Positions 26,976-35,964 of a stretch of 64,000 nucleotides of DNA are shown here, one piece after another (position 1 is the first letter of the stretch; the number at the start of each line of letters is the position of its first letter). Below the pieces are notes generated by a model that ran no database searches, had not been told where the DNA came from, and saw only the letters and a list, made by a program, of their open reading frames with translations. Both the position numbers and the translations under genes were made by a program. The stretch is from Rheinheimera faecalis (GTDB lineage Bacteria; Pseudomonadota; Gammaproteobacteria; Enterobacterales; Alteromonadaceae): contig NZ_JAJOYT010000001.1 in the NCBI RefSeq assembly GCF_021290965.1, positions 698,836-762,835 on the forward strand, written 5' to 3'.

Positions 26976-27770
26976 TTAAGCAATTGTTGCTTTAACTCTG
27001 GTCAGATGCGGCAAATAAACAGCTTGCGTCTTTAGATGCAGTTGTTGCCCCTTGATAGCCACTGAAAAACTGGCTGGTATTGCAGAAAGTTGTCGCACTT
27101 TTAATTCTGCTAAACCTGTTTTTGTAGTCCAATAAGGTGCCAATGAACACTGCGCAGAACCTGTGGCTATGTCTTCGTCTATAGAAATAGCAGGAGCAAA
27201 ATAACGCAGCACATAAGTATCAGGAGCGCAGAAGGCAGTAACAATTAACGCATGTTGAGACAACTGGCGTATCAGCCCTAAATCGGGCTGATACTGCTGC
27301 ACCGCCTGTTCATCGGCCAGCACCAGCACTAAATCGCGGCTTTGAAAATAATCGACAGGCTGGCAAGCCAATAAAGCTGTGGGTAATTCAACAGAAGTTT
27401 CACCATCAGAAGGCCATTGCGGCAGACTCATTTGTAGATACTGAGCATTGGCTTGTACTGTTAACTCACCATACTCACTTAAAAAGCTATAACTGCCCTC
27501 ACCTTTTAACTGACGCACTAAAGCTGCTGCGGCTAAAGTGCCATGCCCACATAAGTTGATTTCCTGTGTACGGGAAAACCATCGAATGTGATACTGATAA
27601 GGACTATCTGCAGCGGGCACGATAAAAGCAGTCACCACCTGATCAGCCTCGCGGGCTATATGCTGCAACACCTTGCTGTCAGGCCATTGACTGAATAAAG
27701 CGCAGGCTGCTGGATTACCGCTTTTTGCTTCATCGGTAAAGACTTTAAAGAAATACGGCGGCGCTTCCAT
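26976..27770 (-). CDS. PhzF-family isomerase/epimerase-like protein
   Basis: Fold of diaminopimelate epimerase; members isomerise small metabolites, and most are uncharacterised. 264 residues from ATG 27770; a GTG three codons earlier is an alternative. FFKVFTDEAKSGNPAACALF carries the conserved glutamate-free N-terminal motif with GNPAA, IRWFSRTQEINLCGHGTLAAAAL the CGHGT segment, and IDEDIATGSAQCSLAPYW the D-x-ATGSA motif of the second half. No phenazine genes are nearby, so a phenazine role is unlikely. Confidence 0.87.
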   Translation of the reverse strand: MEAPPYFFKVFTDEAKSGNPAACALFSQWPDSKVLQHIAREADQVVTAFIVPAADSPYQYHIRWFSRTQEINLCGHGTLAAAALVRQLKGEGSYSFLSEYGELTVQANAQYLQMSLPQWPSDGETSVELPTALLACQPVDYFQSRDLVLVLADEQAVQQYQPDLGLIRQLSQHALIVTAFCAPDTYVLRYFAPAISIDEDIATGSAQCSLAPYWTTKTGLAELKVRQLSAIPASFSVAIKGQQLHLKTQAVYLPHLTRVKATIA

Positions 27771-27808
27771 GCCTTTCACCCTGTCCGTAGCTTTTAACTT
27801 TGAGAGCT

Positions 27809-28279
27809 TTAGTCTTCAGAGCTTTCGCGGTATTTGATCTGCACAGCTTTAATAAAATTACGCAGAATTTGATCCTGACACTGACGGAAATGGTGGTGAT
27901 CAGCACGGCGGAAAAATGCACTTAATTCAGGTTTACTGATACGAAAGCCAATATCCGTCATCATTTGCACTATGTCATCGTCTTTTAAATCCAGCGCAAT
28001 TTTTAACTTACGGAAAATAATATTGTTGTTTAAACGGCTTTCAGCCACTGGCTGCTCACCATCTTTACGGCCACGTTTTTCAATGATCAGGCCATTTAAA
28101 AAAGTAGCTAAGGTCACGTCATCACATGGCTGAAAAGCTTCGTCTTCGTCTTTTTTCAGCCAGTCACTGACCTGGGCTCTGCTGGCGGTTAAACCGGCAT
28201 GGGCAAATAAATTCATCATTTGTTGATCGCCAAAATCAAAGGCGTAACGTAAACGGCGTAAAACATCGTTGTTATTCAT
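27809..28279 (-). CDS. yehS: YehS-like protein (DUF1456)
   Basis: 156 residues starting MNNNDVLRRLRYAFDF. Two DUF1456 repeats are evident: residues 4-70 (VLRRLRYAFDFGDQQMMNLFAHAG, then VSDWLKKDEDEAF and FLNGLIIEKRGRKDG) and 80-150 (IIFRKLKIALDLKDDDIVQMM, then LSAFFRRADHHHF and ILRNFIKAVQIKY). The family has no known function. The ATG at 28279 is chosen by match to YehS; a longer frame adds 17 residues, and no strong ribosome site is visible. Divergent from the NYN gene. Confidence 0.9.
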   Translation of the reverse strand: MNNNDVLRRLRYAFDFGDQQMMNLFAHAGLTASRAQVSDWLKKDEDEAFQPCDDVTLATFLNGLIIEKRGRKDGEQPVAESRLNNNIIFRKLKIALDLKDDDIVQMMTDIGFRISKPELSAFFRRADHHHFRQCQDQILRNFIKAVQIKYRESSED

Positions 28280-28414
28280 AAAAATTCGCAAAGCGCTCCA
28301 GTCAAGTTGCAGACATTTTAACAGACACAAAGCGATGCCTGCTGATTTTCTTTCGCGGTTTCAAACAGATGCCATGCTATAGTCCACTCAGTCTTCATTT
28401 TGGCTTTGCATTCT

Positions 28415-28888
28415 ATGGAAAAAATCGCAGTTTTTGTTGATGTACAAAACATCTACTACACCACCAAACAAGCCTATGGCCGCTCTTTTAACTACCGTAA
28501 GTTCTGGCAGTTATTGCAGCTTAGGGGCGATATCAGTTACGCCTACGCTTATGCTATTGATAAAAAAGATGATCAGCAGATTAAATTTCAGGATGCTTTG
28601 CGCCATATAGGTTTTGAAGTGAAGCTCAAACCTTTTATTCAGCGCGCTGATGGCTCAGCCAAAGGCGACTGGGATGTAGGCATAACCATTGATGTTTTGA
28701 CCTTAGCCGCAGAAGTTGACACTGTAGTCTTGCTCTCTGGCGATGGCGATTTTGATTTACTATTGCAGGCCGTTTACAAACAACATGGTGTCGATACTGT
28801 GGTCTATAGCGTACCAGGTTTAACTGCTCAATCCTTGCAACAAAGCTGTGCAGTATGGCGGCCTATTGAAACGGACTTATTACTCTAA
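28415..28888 (+). CDS. NYN-domain protein (LabA/DUF88 type)
   Basis: Putative PIN-like ribonuclease. 157 residues from ATG 28415; an upstream TTG adds five. The acidic metal-binding residues of the NYN fold are in place: [13 protein letters not shown] (Asp near 9, Asn near 12), [13 protein letters not shown] (Asp near 90-96) and [17 protein letters not shown] (Asp near 114-118). RNA-cutting is inferred from the family only. It is divergent from yehS, and the spacer of 135 bases should hold both promoters. Confidence 0.88.
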   Translation: MEKIAVFVDVQNIYYTTKQAYGRSFNYRKFWQLLQLRGDISYAYAYAIDKKDDQQIKFQDALRHIGFEVKLKPFIQRADGSAKGDWDVGITIDVLTLAAEVDTVVLLSGDGDFDLLLQAVYKQHGVDTVVYSVPGLTAQSLQQSCAVWRPIETDLLL

Positions 28889-28983
28889 AGCCCTGTAAAA
28901 CCCTTCAAAACCCTGTAAAAATTAGGGCCTTTCGGCTACAATGCTGGCCTTTTCAAGCCCTACAGCAATTAATCAGGAACACC

Positions 28984-29325
28984 ATGAGCCAGTTACCCGC
29001 CTGCCCACAATGCAGCTCTGCATACGCCTACGAAGACAATAACCTGCTGATATGCCCTGAATGTGGTCATGAATGGTCAGCAGCCGGCAGCACAGACGCA
29101 GCTGAAGGCGACAAAGTGATCCGTGATTCAGCCGGCAATGTATTGCAGGATGGCGACACAGTGACGGTCATTAAAGACTTAAAAGTCAAAGGGTCTTCGT
29201 TAGTAGTAAAAATTGGCACTAAGGTCAAAGGCATACGTTTAGTCGAAGGCGATCATGATATCGACTGCAAAATTGATGGGTTTGGGGCTATGAAGTTAAA
29301 GTCTGAATTTGTCAAAAAGCAGTGA
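28984..29325 (+). CDS. yjdM: YjdM (PhnA-like) zinc-ribbon protein
   Basis: 113 residues, as in E. coli YjdM. An N-terminal zinc ribbon [21 protein letters not shown] (four cysteines at about residues 7-31) is followed by the SH3-like PhnA domain with [28 protein letters not shown] and [24 protein letters not shown]. Although once called alkylphosphonate uptake protein, it is not part of C-P lyase and its function is unknown. AGGAACACC precedes the ATG. Confidence 0.93.
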   Translation: MSQLPACPQCSSAYAYEDNNLLICPECGHEWSAAGSTDAAEGDKVIRDSAGNVLQDGDTVTVIKDLKVKGSSLVVKIGTKVKGIRLVEGDHDIDCKIDGFGAMKLKSEFVKKQ

Positions 29326-29345
29326 TTTAAACACTCTCACACCAG

Positions 29346-29365
29346 AAGGGCCGAACCCGGCCCTT
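29346..29365. terminator. Hairpin between convergent yjdM and GFA genes
   Basis: AAGGGCCG, loop AACC, CGGCCCTT. U run is poor on both strands, so it could be an intrinsic terminator of modest strength shared by both genes. Confidence 0.6.
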
Positions 29366-29394
29366 GACTCTTAGTTTTGAAGCCTTAACATTGT

Positions 29395-29742
29395 TTAGCT
29401 ATGTTTTCCGTCATGCTTGTGGATCTCGAGCGCATCTAAATCTATATCCTCCAAACAGCGCAGATTAATAGCGGCCACTTCATTGCCTTCCGGATCTGTG
29501 CCTAAAGCAAAAGGTGAACAACCGCAGACAGGACAAGTCTGGTGTTTGATAGTATGAGTATGAAAGGTATAAGTGGTGAGTGGCTGATCGGTTTTAAGCA
29601 TAGTCAGATTGCTGCCTGGCACAAAGCTCAACAAATAGCCTTTTCTGCTGCAAATCGAACAGTTACAGCTTAAGGCGGAACTGATCTCAGCTTCCACCTG
29701 ATAAGCTACAGCCCCACAATGACAACTGCCGTTGTAAATCAT
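29395..29742 (-). CDS. GFA-family zinc protein, short paralogue
   Basis: 115 residues from ATG 29742, which has AAGGAG at ideal distance; the longer frame adds 15 residues. Cysteines are GSCHCGAVAYQVE, LSCNCSICSRKGYLL and HQTCPVCGCSPF, the GFA pattern, ending EIHKHDGKHS. It differs from the 148-residue family member at 26475 both in length and in the third cysteine cluster. Function inferred only at family level. Confidence 0.87.
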   Translation of the reverse strand: MIYNGSCHCGAVAYQVEAEISSALSCNCSICSRKGYLLSFVPGSNLTMLKTDQPLTTYTFHTHTIKHQTCPVCGCSPFALGTDPEGNEVAAINLRCLEDIDLDALEIHKHDGKHS

Positions 29743-29902
29743 AAAGACTCCTTGTATTTGTTTTAATCTCTGTACACTATGGCCCAATTCATCTATTTTT
29801 CAACCTTTAGCCTGGCGGGATCTGACGCAGTATTTGTTTTAAATTTATTCAAAATAACAACAGGCTAACCCAGCCTTTTGCGCCTAACTTCAGGGACGAT
29901 TT

Positions 29903-31645
29903 ATGTCACACCAACACCAGTTGCCAACACCTATTATGCTACTGCTTGCTTTAGTGCAAGGCTTGTCACTTTATCTTTTGCATCAATCGATCAGCTTTGA
30001 TTTTTGGCCATCGAACCAGCCGCAGTGGTTATTTTGTTTTTATACCCTGGTTGTAGTCGCGCCTGTGACTTTATTACTATCACTGGAAAAAGGACATGAG
30101 CTTAAATTAGCTCTGCGCTTAGGTGCTTTTGCACTTGTTGCTGCAGCATTGGGTTTTTATGCCGGTTTACAGGCGATACCACTGGAACAGATCAGTTATC
30201 AGCCTGTGCTTTTTGTCTTTATTTTCTCCATGTTACTCGCCAGTTTTAAAGCTTTGCTTTATATCCAGCAACAGGCTTTGGGTGTTCCTCTGAGTTACAG
30301 TGCACTGTTCCTGTATTCCTGGCGTAATTTTCTCACCCTGGGCTTATCTTTACTTTTCACCCTGGCCGTATGGGCAGTGTTAATGCTGTGGGCGGCCTTG
30401 TTTAAAGTGATCCAAATCGACTTTTTTGACGATTTATTTGCAAAACAATGGTTTTACTACCCGACGCTCAGCCTGGCTTTTGCTTTTGGCATTATTATTT
30501 TCCGCAATCAGGCTGGTGTCATTGACACCATTACCCGTATTCAGCAGGCGCTGATGAAGTTTTTGCTGGTGATCCTGGCTCTGGTTTCCGTTCTCTTTAT
30601 GCTGGCTTTGCCTTTTACCGGTTTAACACCGCTGTGGAAAACAGGGCACGGTAGTTTACTGATTTTATGCCTGCAGGCATTGATGCTGTTTTTCCTTAAT
30701 GCCGTGTATCAGGCGGACGCCGATAGCCGCCCTTACCCACTCTGGTTACACAGAGCCATTTATGCAGCTGTCGCCTTATTGCCTGTGTATAGTCTGATCG
30801 CTTGTTATGGCCTGATGCTGCGGGTAGAACAATATGGCTGGAGTGTCAGTCGCTGTTGGGGTTTAGTATTATGGGCAATACTGGCGTTATTTTCTATAGG
30901 TTACCTCTGGGGTATTCTGAAGAAACGTGATCTGTGGCTACAGCATTTAAGTTGGATCAATGTCCGAATGGGTTTGGTATTGCTGGCCGTGATGCTGCTG
31001 GTGAACTCCCCTCTGATAGATTTTCGCAAAATCACAGTACAAAACCAGCTGGCGCGGCTTGAAGATGGCAGAACTCTTTTGGCCGATTTTGACCTTCACT
31101 ATTTCCGTTACGAACTGGCTAAACCCGGTTACGACGCTTTACAGCAGTTAAAAGCTCAACATGGTGAAACAAACCCGGCTTTGGCCCTGCGTATTGATGC
31201 GCTGTATCGCAAAGATATGCATAACGAAACCACGGAGCAAAACAGCAAGGACCAACTGCAGCAACTGCTGGTCGCGTTGAAGTTACCGGATCATGTCATT
31301 TTGCCTCCGGCATTAAAACAAGCCTTAGCAGATTGGCAGAAAGATCATCACTGGCAGTTAAGTTATATCAGCCAGTATCATTTGCGTCCTATCGACTTAA
31401 ATACAGATGGGGTGCAGGACTATGTGCTTCTGACTTACTCCCATGACTCTATTGACGCAACCTTGTTTAGTTTAGAGGGCGAAAAATGGCAACGTTTACG
31501 ACTGAACCAGCTATTTCCTGAGCGTACATCTGCCCCACAGGCAGAACCACAACTTGAGACATTGGAGTTAAAAGCTGTCCCTCCGCAATGGCCTTTGCTG
31601 CAAATTGGCGGGAAAAAGTTTCAGGTTCAGGCCGCACAAAACTAA
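29903..31645 (+). CDS. DUF4153-like polytopic membrane protein
   Basis: 580 residues. About eleven hydrophobic segments lie in residues 10-375, including LLLALVQGLSLYLL, FTLAVWAVLMLWAALFKVI and RAIYAAVALLPVYSLIACYGLML, in the manner of DUF4153 proteins. The last 200 residues are soluble and probably periplasmic, with DLNTDGVQDYVLLTY (about 493-507), a calcium-loop-like DxNxDG motif. The role is unknown. AGGGACG precedes the ATG; it is a single gene convergent with the deacetylase gene. Confidence 0.78.
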   Translation: MSHQHQLPTPIMLLLALVQGLSLYLLHQSISFDFWPSNQPQWLFCFYTLVVVAPVTLLLSLEKGHELKLALRLGAFALVAAALGFYAGLQAIPLEQISYQPVLFVFIFSMLLASFKALLYIQQQALGVPLSYSALFLYSWRNFLTLGLSLLFTLAVWAVLMLWAALFKVIQIDFFDDLFAKQWFYYPTLSLAFAFGIIIFRNQAGVIDTITRIQQALMKFLLVILALVSVLFMLALPFTGLTPLWKTGHGSLLILCLQALMLFFLNAVYQADADSRPYPLWLHRAIYAAVALLPVYSLIACYGLMLRVEQYGWSVSRCWGLVLWAILALFSIGYLWGILKKRDLWLQHLSWINVRMGLVLLAVMLLVNSPLIDFRKITVQNQLARLEDGRTLLADFDLHYFRYELAKPGYDALQQLKAQHGETNPALALRIDALYRKDMHNETTEQNSKDQLQQLLVALKLPDHVILPPALKQALADWQKDHHWQLSYISQYHLRPIDLNTDGVQDYVLLTYSHDSIDATLFSLEGEKWQRLRLNQLFPERTSAPQAEPQLETLELKAVPPQWPLLQIGGKKFQVQAAQN

Positions 31646-31677
31646 TCTGACGCAGCATTAGCGCAGATGAACACAGC

Positions 31678-32382
31678 TTATTGCGCAGCCAACAGTTCTG
31701 ACAGGGTGACCATACGGTAACCCTTTTCTTTTAAGCCTTTAATGATCAGAGGCAAAGCCGCGCGGGAAGCTTCGCGGTTTTTGTACATTAAATGCAGTAA
31801 TACAATGGAGCCGGGTTTTACCTGCTCCAGCACCTCTGCGGCCATAGTCTGAGGATCTTCAGAGTCTTCATCAAAGGTCTCTGGCGCTATATCCCAGGTA
31901 ATACTGGTTCTGTGGGTATTTGCCAGATACCAGGGCAGCAACACCAGCTTTTTACCGTATGGGGGCCGGAATAGAATCTCGCCTTGATAACCAGCTTCGC
32001 GGATTTGTTGATCTGTGCCTTCAAGTTCGCGGTTAATCTCGTCCAAAGACATAAAGACCATGCGCTGATGCGACCAACTGTGATTGCCAAGCTGATGGCC
32101 TGCCGCAACAATTTGTTTGGCCTGCGTCATATAACGCTGAGTATCAGCACCTGTGACAAAAAAAGTAGCTTTGACCTGATACAGGTCTAACAGCTGCAAA
32201 ACACCAGCTGTGTAATATGGAGTTGGGCCATCATCAAAAGTTAAAGCCACCAGTTTTTGTTCTGTGTCCACTTGGTATATCAGCTCACCAAACAGCTGAA
32301 ACTTCACGCTGGAAGACAGTTTCCAGATAACAAGGAACAGGACTGCGAACACCAACAATAGCTTCAGCGCCAGCTTATTCAT
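31678..32382 (-). CDS. Membrane-anchored polysaccharide deacetylase (NodB domain)
   Basis: Carbohydrate esterase family 4 enzyme that would remove N-acetyl groups from a glycan such as peptidoglycan, chitin oligomers or an exopolysaccharide. 234 residues from ATG 32382 (AGGAAGG upstream). One N-terminal helix (LALKLLLVFAVLFLVIW) anchors it. Motif 1 ALTFDDGPTPYYTA (Asp-Asp), motif 2 HQLGNHSWSHQRM (two His for the metal), motif 3 FRPPYGKK, and the late VLLHLMYKNR histidine are present. Start overlaps the upstream hydroxylase gene by 8 bases, so they are coupled. Confidence 0.9.
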   Translation of the reverse strand: MNKLALKLLLVFAVLFLVIWKLSSSVKFQLFGELIYQVDTEQKLVALTFDDGPTPYYTAGVLQLLDLYQVKATFFVTGADTQRYMTQAKQIVAAGHQLGNHSWSHQRMVFMSLDEINRELEGTDQQIREAGYQGEILFRPPYGKKLVLLPWYLANTHRTSITWDIAPETFDEDSEDPQTMAAEVLEQVKPGSIVLLHLMYKNREASRAALPLIIKGLKEKGYRMVTLSELLAAQ

Positions 32383-33250
32383 TGCCTTCCTGCTCCTTTC
32401 CTTGTTTTTTGTTGTTCGATACACACAATTCAGAAAACGCCTCTGGTGGACCAAACAGCAGTTTATGTTTATTACGCCAGCCTTTGAGCTGTGGCCATAA
32501 CTTCAGAATTTTGCGCCATTCATAAAAAGTGATAGTGATAGGGTTATTCGACTGAAAATCGTCGGTAATACCATAACGGCAGACTTCTTCTTCAGGCACA
32601 AAAGTGCCAAAGAGCCGGTCCCAAATCACTAAAACCCCGGCATAGTTGCGGTCTATATACTGAGGGTTGCAGGCATGATGCACGCGATGCCAGGCTGGCG
32701 TATTTAACACCCAGCCCAAAATGCCCCAGTGTTTACCAGACTGGGTATGAACAAAAAACTGAAAGGCTAAATTAATAGCCACAACAGCCAGCACCAGCTT
32801 CACTTCAAACCCCAGTAACACCAGCGGTAACCAAAACAACCACATGCCAGAAATAGGGTAAGTTAAGGACTGGCGAAAAGCCGTGCTGAAATTCATTAAA
32901 CGTGAACTGTGATGCGCCACATGAGAAGCCCATAACCAGCGCACACGATGGGAGCAGCGGTGAAACCAGTAATACAAAAAGTCCTGGGCGATAAAAAGTA
33001 AAAACAAATTCAGTGCTGAAAACTCAATAGAAAACAAGGCGAACTGTGATAACCATAACATCAGCGGCAACAGCACCAGCAAAGCAATAAAATCACCAGC
33101 CTGATGCAAAGCGGCTAAGCCAAAGTTAGCTGCTGTATCACGCCATTGGTACAGCGTCTTGCCACGTTTTTCGCTATAAAGCCATTCAAAGGCAATAAAG
33201 ATGAAAAAAATAGGGCTCAGTAGCAACAAAATAAATTCAACTGGGATCAC
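32375..33250 (-). CDS. Sterol desaturase/fatty-acid hydroxylase-superfamily protein, GTG start
   Basis: Membrane di-iron oxygenase. 291 residues with about four to five membrane helices. Three histidine boxes are seen: WFHRCSHRVRWLW (HxxxH), SHVAHHSSRLMNF (HxxHH), and a terminal AWHRVHHACNPQYIDRNYAG (HxxHH). GTG start at 33250 with AGGAG seven bases upstream. Substrate unknown; lipid hydroxylation or ether-lipid cleavage are precedents in this superfamily. Co-transcribed with a deacetylase, suggesting envelope modification. Confidence 0.88.
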   Translation of the reverse strand: MIPVEFILLLLSPIFFIFIAFEWLYSEKRGKTLYQWRDTAANFGLAALHQAGDFIALLVLLPLMLWLSQFALFSIEFSALNLFLLFIAQDFLYYWFHRCSHRVRWLWASHVAHHSSRLMNFSTAFRQSLTYPISGMWLFWLPLVLLGFEVKLVLAVVAINLAFQFFVHTQSGKHWGILGWVLNTPAWHRVHHACNPQYIDRNYAGVLVIWDRLFGTFVPEEEVCRYGITDDFQSNNPITITFYEWRKILKLWPQLKGWRNKHKLLFGPPEAFSELCVSNNKKQGKEQEGNE

Positions 33251-33274
33251 GCTGTTACTCCTGTGCCGTCATTT

Positions 33275-33802
33275 TTAAGCTGTTTTTTTGTAAATTAAAT
33301 CTGCAAAAAACTTATCACCTATCTGATAACCATTATGCTGACGTTCAATCAGGCTAAACCCACATTTTTCCAGCACGCGGCCTGAACCAACATTGCCTTC
33401 GGTTACCACGGCCTGCAACTGCTTTATACCCAATGTAGTCCCATAATCCAGGCAAGCTTTTAACGCCAAAGTCGCATAACCTTTGCCAAAAAATTCTGGT
33501 AAAAACAGATAGCCCACTTCGGCGGTTAAAGGCACGTCAACGTCCAAATCCAGGCAATGAAAACCACAGACCCCTGTCGCAGCGCCACTTTGCTTTTCTA
33601 CAACCACCAGACTCAACCAATGCAGATCACCAGCTTGCCAGGGTTGTAACCGTTCATCAAAGCGCTGACGAATTTGTGCATCAGATAACGGATCGGCCAC
33701 ATACTGCAGCACTTGTTCATGGCGATGCAGCTCAAGGAATAAAGGCCAGTCAGCTTCAGTCAGCAAACGCAGTTGTAAAGGGCCCGCATCCAGCGGTTTC
33801 AT
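33275..33802 (-). CDS. GNAT-family N-acetyltransferase
   Basis: 175 residues of the RimJ/RimL type. LRLLTEADWPLFLELHRHEQV at the start, AEVGYLFLPEFFGKGYATLALKACLDYG (motif A, about 94-121) with the acetyl-CoA loop GKGYA, and VTEGNVGSGRVLEKCGFSLI (motif B) identify the fold. The ATG overlaps the upstream hypothetical gene's stop by four bases (ATGA). Substrate unknown. Confidence 0.86.
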   Translation of the reverse strand: MKPLDAGPLQLRLLTEADWPLFLELHRHEQVLQYVADPLSDAQIRQRFDERLQPWQAGDLHWLSLVVVEKQSGAATGVCGFHCLDLDVDVPLTAEVGYLFLPEFFGKGYATLALKACLDYGTTLGIKQLQAVVTEGNVGSGRVLEKCGFSLIERQHNGYQIGDKFFADLIYKKTA

Positions 33803-34212
33803 GGTTTCGCCTCTGCTTCTGTTTTAGTGTTGTGGTCTGGATTCTCTTGCTGACTGTCTTGTTGATAGTCCCAGACTCCCTGCTCTTCCAGCAATACTTT
33901 GCCAGAGCTACCCATCACCTGTAACAACCCCGACTCATGCACCAGATAACGAATGCGGCCATTCTTGAACTGATAACCTAAAAAACGGCATGGCGTGACC
34001 CCATCAGCACAAAGGCTATGCCAGGCCGTGCCTTTTAATTCGATGCTAGCACCCGATACTTTAGAAGTGCCTTTGTACAGCACCTGTTGGCACTGCACTT
34101 CACCTTCAGGACAAAGTTGCTGAATTTCAACGGTATAATTCGGGGTATCCAGTTGCTGTGCAAAGGTAAAAGCAGAGGCCAAAAGCAGCAAAGGCAGGAG
34201 AATAAGTTTCAT
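33799..34212 (-). CDS. Small exported protein of unknown function
   Basis: 137 residues from ATG 34212, preceded by AGGATC, giving a clean signal peptide (MKLILLPLLLLASAFTFAQ). The mature protein has paired cysteines CPEGEVQCQQVLYKG and LCADGVTPCRFLGYQF, likely disulfides in the periplasm, and short beta-strand-like repeats, then a charged unstructured tail NPDHNTKTEAEAKP. I do not recognise the family. It is first of a unit with the GNAT gene. Confidence 0.75.
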   Translation of the reverse strand: MKLILLPLLLLASAFTFAQQLDTPNYTVEIQQLCPEGEVQCQQVLYKGTSKVSGASIELKGTAWHSLCADGVTPCRFLGYQFKNGRIRYLVHESGLLQVMGSSGKVLLEEQGVWDYQQDSQQENPDHNTKTEAEAKP

Positions 34213-34272
34213 TGGTGAGATCCTGTAACCAGATTTTATAGAGGCAGAGTTTATCACTCTGCCTCTATAAAG

Positions 34273-35034
34273 TTACATACTAATACCGCCATCCACTTCA
34301 ACGACGCGGCCGGTAAAGAAGTCATTTTCAAAGATGTATTTAGCAGTATGAGCAATTTCTGTGGCTTCGCCTAAACGCCCTACAGGCTTCATGGCCACTA
34401 AACGGTCACGGGCTTCAGGTTTCATCGCATCCGTCATAGCAGTGCGGATCACACCTGGTGCTATAGCACCAACACGAATACCGTAACGGCCTAATTCACG
34501 AGCCCAGGTCACAGTCATAGCGACAACACCAGCTTTTGAGGCGGCATAGTTGGTCTGGCCCATATTGCCTGAACGGGCTACGCTCGACATATTGATAATC
34601 ACACCTTTACGGCCTGATTTCACCATCAAAGCCGCAGCTTCACGACCACACAAAAACACGCCTGTTAAATTCACATCAATCACAGACTGAAACTGTTGAT
34701 GCGACATTTTGCTAACCAGTTCGCCGTCTTTAAATTTCAGCAATAAACCGTCACGCAAAATACCAGCGTTGTTGATCAGGCCATCTATAGCACCAAAATC
34801 TGCTGCAATAGTGGCAAAAGTCGTTTCGACACTTTCTTCATTGGCGACGTTACAGACATAAGTACGCACTGTCACACCAGTGGACGACAACTCTGCCTGA
34901 GCTGCGTTTAATTGTTCTGCATTCATATCCAGCAAGGCTAAATGAGCGCCTTCAGCAGACAGCATACGAGCCATTTCTAAACCCAGGCCCTGAGCACCAC
35001 CTGTCACTACTATGATTTTGTCTTTTAAATTCAT
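34273..35034 (-). CDS. SDR-family oxidoreductase in the valine operon
   Basis: 253 residues. The Rossmann VTGGAQGLGLEMA (residues 10-22), LINNAGI (about 85), catalytic Ser in NMSSVARSGNMG, and TNYAASKAGVVAM (Tyr/Lys) are those of a FabG-like 3-hydroxyacyl reductase/dehydrogenase. Located 38 bases after mmsB, it probably oxidises or reduces a 3-hydroxyacyl-CoA or related acid in branched-chain degradation; 3-hydroxy-2-methylbutyryl-CoA dehydrogenase (isoleucine route) is a plausible reading. Exact substrate is uncertain. Confidence 0.82.
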   Translation of the reverse strand: MNLKDKIIVVTGGAQGLGLEMARMLSAEGAHLALLDMNAEQLNAAQAELSSTGVTVRTYVCNVANEESVETTFATIAADFGAIDGLINNAGILRDGLLLKFKDGELVSKMSHQQFQSVIDVNLTGVFLCGREAAALMVKSGRKGVIINMSSVARSGNMGQTNYAASKAGVVAMTVTWARELGRYGIRVGAIAPGVIRTAMTDAMKPEARDRLVAMKPVGRLGEATEIAHTAKYIFENDFFTGRVVEVDGGISM

Positions 35035-35072
35035 TATCTTATTACCTGCAAAAACGGCTAGCCTCAGAATTC

Positions 35073-35963
35073 TTAGTTCTTTTTGGCAAACATCTTAAAA
35101 ATACCGGAGAAATCTTCTTTGCCGTGGCCCTGACGCTGATGCGCCACATAGAGACTACGGGCTAAAGTGCCCATGGGTGTGCTGGACTGACTGGACAATG
35201 CGGTTTCTGTGGCCAAAGATAAATCTTTTGCCATTAAATCCACCATAAAGCCGCCCTGATAACCATTGCTTGACGGCACATTTGGCATCACATCAGGGCA
35301 TGGATTATACAGCTCTAAAGTCCAGTTGCGACCAGAACTTTTCAGCATAATATCGGATAAAACTTTCGGATCCAGACCATTGTCTATGCCCATTTGCAGC
35401 GCTTCACTGGTGCCAAGCATTAACACAGACAACAGCATATTGTTGCAAATTTTCGCCACCTGACCTGCGCCTACATCACCAGCATGAAACAGGTTTTTAC
35501 CCATCACAGACAATACGGGTTCGGCGCGGTTAAAGTTTTGCTCTGAACCACCGACGATAAAGGTCAGCGTGCCGGCTTTCGCACCGCCTACCCCACCTGA
35601 TACAGGAGCATCGATAAAGGCTATACCCTGCTCTGCCAGTTCAGCACCTACTTTACGGGCTGTGGTGGCGTCAATAGTAGAGCAATCAATCACCAGCGTA
35701 TCTTTGCCTATCACTGAAGCTATGCCCGTCTCGCCTGTGTATACCATAGCGACATGCTTACCAGCGGGCAGCATAGAAATCACAAAATCAGCCCCTGTGG
35801 CCGCTTCGGCTGCAGAAGTGCATGCTTTAGCGCCTTCAGCGGCCAGTTGAGCTAAAGCAGTTTCGGATAAATCAAAAGCCTGAACCTTAAAACCTGCTTT
35901 TAATACATTGTTGGCCATTGGGCCGCCCATATTGCCTAAACCAATAAATGCAACTGTACTCAT
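35073..35963 (-). CDS. mmsB: 3-hydroxyisobutyrate dehydrogenase
   Basis: Oxidises 3-hydroxyisobutyrate to methylmalonate semialdehyde with NAD in valine breakdown. 296 residues. GLGNMGGPMANNVLKAGF (residues 7-24) binds the dinucleotide; substrate-binding DAPVSGGVGGAKAGTLTFIVGG (about 118-139), catalytic lysine in GAGQVAKICNNMLL (about 171) and GSGRNW-like SSGRNWTLELYNPC complete the signature. GGAG precedes the ATG, one base past the upstream gene's stop. The place between hydrolase and SDR genes fixes the role better than sequence alone. Confidence 0.94.
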   Translation of the reverse strand: MSTVAFIGLGNMGGPMANNVLKAGFKVQAFDLSETALAQLAAEGAKACTSAAEAATGADFVISMLPAGKHVAMVYTGETGIASVIGKDTLVIDCSTIDATTARKVGAELAEQGIAFIDAPVSGGVGGAKAGTLTFIVGGSEQNFNRAEPVLSVMGKNLFHAGDVGAGQVAKICNNMLLSVLMLGTSEALQMGIDNGLDPKVLSDIMLKSSGRNWTLELYNPCPDVMPNVPSSNGYQGGFMVDLMAKDLSLATETALSSQSSTPMGTLARSLYVAHQRQGHGKEDFSGIFKMFAKKN

Positions 35964-35964
35964 A

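Noticed and set aside
26976..27770. Phenazine biosynthesis locus
   Set aside because: Only a PhzF-fold protein; no phzA-E or G nearby, and such stand-alone proteins are common.
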